Source: Elymus sibiricus (lineage: Eukaryota; Streptophyta; Magnoliopsida; Poales; Poaceae). Taken from it: a stretch of 64,000 nt of DNA. Location: the NCBI GenBank assembly GCA_039707655.1, contig CM077673.1, positions 9,744,001 to 9,808,000 on the forward strand, given 5' to 3'. Shown here piece after piece: positions 62,501 through 64,000 of the stretch (position 1 is its first letter; the number at the start of each line of letters is the position of its first letter). The notes beneath the pieces are model-generated. The model saw nothing but the letters and a program-made list of their open reading frames with translations. It had not been told where the DNA came from and did not search any database. Both the position numbers and the translations under genes were made by a program.

Positions 62501-62876
62501 GGGCTTGTTGATCTGTGGAGCCTAAGAAACCTGGATACCCTGGTGATAGGGATTGACATCTTTTAGGGAACCCGGGTCGATCTGAATCAGTGCTGGTGCA
62601 GCTGGTTCGCGGTGACTCTAGTTTTGTAGAAAGTTGAGTGGCCTCCCTAAAACATGATGAACCATGGCACCGTTGTTTTGTCAGCTGGAAACTTAGGGTA
62701 GTCGTTCGAGCCGAAACATGCAAATTTTATGTAGTATTTGCTTTATGTAGTCTTGAGGGCTGCATGCGGTCATACCTAGAGCAAGCAAGAGTTTCGTTGC
62801 AAATATAGAAGATCTGGCAATATGGTTTAGCCTGTAGATGCACGATGGCTGCGACTTTTGATTTTGGTACTTTCCT
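59538..62876 (-). pseudogene. Second U-box kinase copy, degenerate and 5'-truncated
   Basis: Exons matching numbers 4-9 of the intact gene: 62876-62776, 62646-62256, 61713-61582, 61435-61081, 60990-60262, 59729-59538, in the same order with GT..AG borders. The kinase exon keeps [11 protein letters not shown] and [10 protein letters not shown] and is the same 729 bp. Damage: the coiled-coil exon has nine A (T run at 61395-61403) where eight would keep frame, so the frame is lost; the same exon is about 111 bp shorter; the glycine loop reads GVGGCATV, losing the third Gly; and a 5-bp deletion in the last exon (near 59572) replaces the U-box C terminus with an unrelated tail. Exons 1-3 (USP domain) are absent before the copia element at 63016. 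Most likely a pseudogene, unless the A run is a sequencing error. Confidence 0.87.
59821..60160. mobile_element. Fold-back MITE in an intron of the kinase pseudogene
   Basis: About 340 bp whose left arm (gtgaattcaaaaagaatac, then gttcttgcaaattttcagcc) is the diverged inverse of its right arm. It accounts for most of the size difference between this intron (532 bp) and the intact gene's (211 bp). Confidence 0.7.
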
Positions 62877-63015
62877 CTTCCTGTTCATGAAAGATTCACA
62901 ATCAACATAAATAAATCAGATTATTAACTTGAGTGTGTGACTTGTACTTTGGAATTTAGATAGAGAGGGAGATGATAGTTAGTAAACCTTATAGACTTTA
63001 GACAGAGGAAGATGC

Positions 63016-63332
63016 TGTTGGTTCTTGCCCTGGTTCGTTACGAGCAAAACTAGATCGAAAACAAGAACTCAAGCAAACCTTACGTGAGAGAGGAAAAACG
63101 AATTTGGTGGTGCAAACTGATCGCACCTTTTCTGGTTCTTTTCTGTTAAACTTATAGGCGTTTACAAGATAGACTCCACGCCCAACACGGAACAGCAAGG
63201 CCGAACCCAACACGACGTGACCCGGTACACAGATCGTACTCGGTTTAGACTCTTCAAACCTTTCCTAAACTTAAACGTAAACTTCCTAATCTTTAGACTC
63301 TGAAACTTGGACGACAAGATTAACCATCAACA
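63016..63332 (-). repeat. Copia 3' LTR, 317 bp
   Basis: Minus strand starts TGTTGATGGTTAATC and ends AACCAACA. Bases 63011-63015 (gatgc) would be the target duplication; its mate is outside the window. Confidence 0.7.
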
Positions 63333-63341
63333 ATCACCTCC

Positions 63342-64000
63342 TTAAGCTTGTCGTTTTCTTCCTTCCTTCATTGCTTGAATGCTGATTTTGTCCCGCATTT
63401 CCTGGAACTTTGGCCGCCTCAATGGCTTAGTCAGGATATCAGCGAGTTGCTCGTTTGTGCAGACATACCGCACGTCAATTCTACCAACGTCCACACATTC
63501 TCGTATAAAATGAAAACGAGTTTCAATGTGCTTGCTGCGCTCATGGAGTACTGGATTCTTGCATAGTGAAATAGCTGATTGGTTGTCAATTCGTAGCACC
63601 ACCGGTTCCACCTCCGTCTTCATCATCAGATCAGCTAGAAGCCTCCCTAACCATATGCCTTGGCACGCCGCCGTGCTTGCTGCAATGTACTCCGCCTCGC
63701 AAGAGGAGAGTGCCACCACCGGCTGTTTCTGAGAACACCAGCTGATCGGATTGGAGCCAAGATAGAATATCATCCCCGAAGTACTTTTCCGATCATCTAT
63801 ATCACCTGCCATGTCACTGTCCGAGTAACCATGAAGCTTCATCCCTTCATCTCCTTTCTTATACACACAGCCATGATCCAACGTCCCTTTGACATACCGC
63901 AACACTTGTTTCAAAGCAGCAAGATGTTCGGTAGTAGGCTTCTCCATGAAACGACTCACAATCCCAACGGAGTGAGCTATATCTGGTCGTGTATGGATCA
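63342..64000 (-). CDS. Copia RNase H, partial
   Basis: Open from the right window edge to a stop at 63342. Contains TRPDIAHSVG, VLRYVKGTLDHG, SDSDMAGDIDDRKSTSG, SWCSQKQPVVALSSCEAEY, ERSKHIETRFHFIRE and QLADILTKPL, the RNase H end of a copia polyprotein. No stop or shift is seen in this part. The stop codon nearly touches the polypurine tract (about 63333-63343). Confidence 0.92.
   Translation of the reverse strand, partial: IHTRPDIAHSVGIVSRFMEKPTTEHLAALKQVLRYVKGTLDHGCVYKKGDEGMKLHGYSDSDMAGDIDDRKSTSGMIFYLGSNPISWCSQKQPVVALSSCEAEYIAASTAACQGIWLGRLLADLMMKTEVEPVVLRIDNQSAISLCKNPVLHERSKHIETRFHFIRECVDVGRIDVRYVCTNEQLADILTKPLRRPKFQEMRDKISIQAMKEGRKRQA

Larger units (their letters stand above)
63016..64000 (-). 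mobile_element. Copia retrotransposon, 3' part
   Basis: Minus orientation: 317-bp 3' LTR at 63016-63332, polypurine tract, RNase H coding to the window edge. The rest is outside. It lies where exons 1-3 of the kinase pseudogene would be expected to begin. Confidence 0.85.

Overview
This window is plant nuclear DNA from a Triticeae grass (wheat, Aegilops, rye or barley group). The evidence is a complete Angela/BARE-type copia retrotransposon, a second Angela-like solo LTR, a gypsy LTR of a common Triticeae type, CACTA and Stowaway elements, and an 8.8-kb satellite array whose ~118-bp monomer resembles the pSc119.2 (120-bp) family of rye and the wheat B genome. Genes have introns with GT..AG borders. 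No rRNA, tRNA or CRISPR array was recognised.

Layout. 1-2988: minus-strand gypsy element (LTR, primer-binding site, one internal ORF), inserted into the satellite. 2989-11788: satellite array with higher-order order of monomer variants. 11789-14237: AT-rich repeat blocks, a Stowaway fragment and the heads of two CACTA elements. 14238-23240: full-length Angela with 1,844-bp LTRs and a CCCAC target duplication; young but with broken coding. 23525-24250: 3' end of a LINE. 24787-27889 (minus): nine-exon gene for an uncharacterised single-finger C2H2 protein. 30164-31894 (plus): seven-exon gene for PsbP-like protein 1, a thylakoid-lumen photosystem II repair factor. 31895-42605: low-gene DNA with Stowaway elements, AT-rich blocks, degenerate tandem repeats and a remnant of a U-box kinase gene. 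42606-47401 (minus): nine-exon gene for a USP-coiled coil-kinase-U-box protein. 47402-51700: repeats. 51706-58802: an internally deleted LINE whose ORF1 is split by an Angela-like solo LTR. 59538-62876 (minus): a second, broken U-box kinase copy, cut on its 5' side by a copia element that runs off the window (63016-64000).

The three well-supported single-copy genes have no obvious shared pathway. The main local story is the U-box kinase locus: one apparently intact copy, one degenerate copy and one 3' remnant, all in the same orientation and with related 3' flanks, pulled apart by retrotransposons. The exon models were assembled by hand from splice borders and frame continuity: 565, 233 and 862 codons respectively, all closing in frame.
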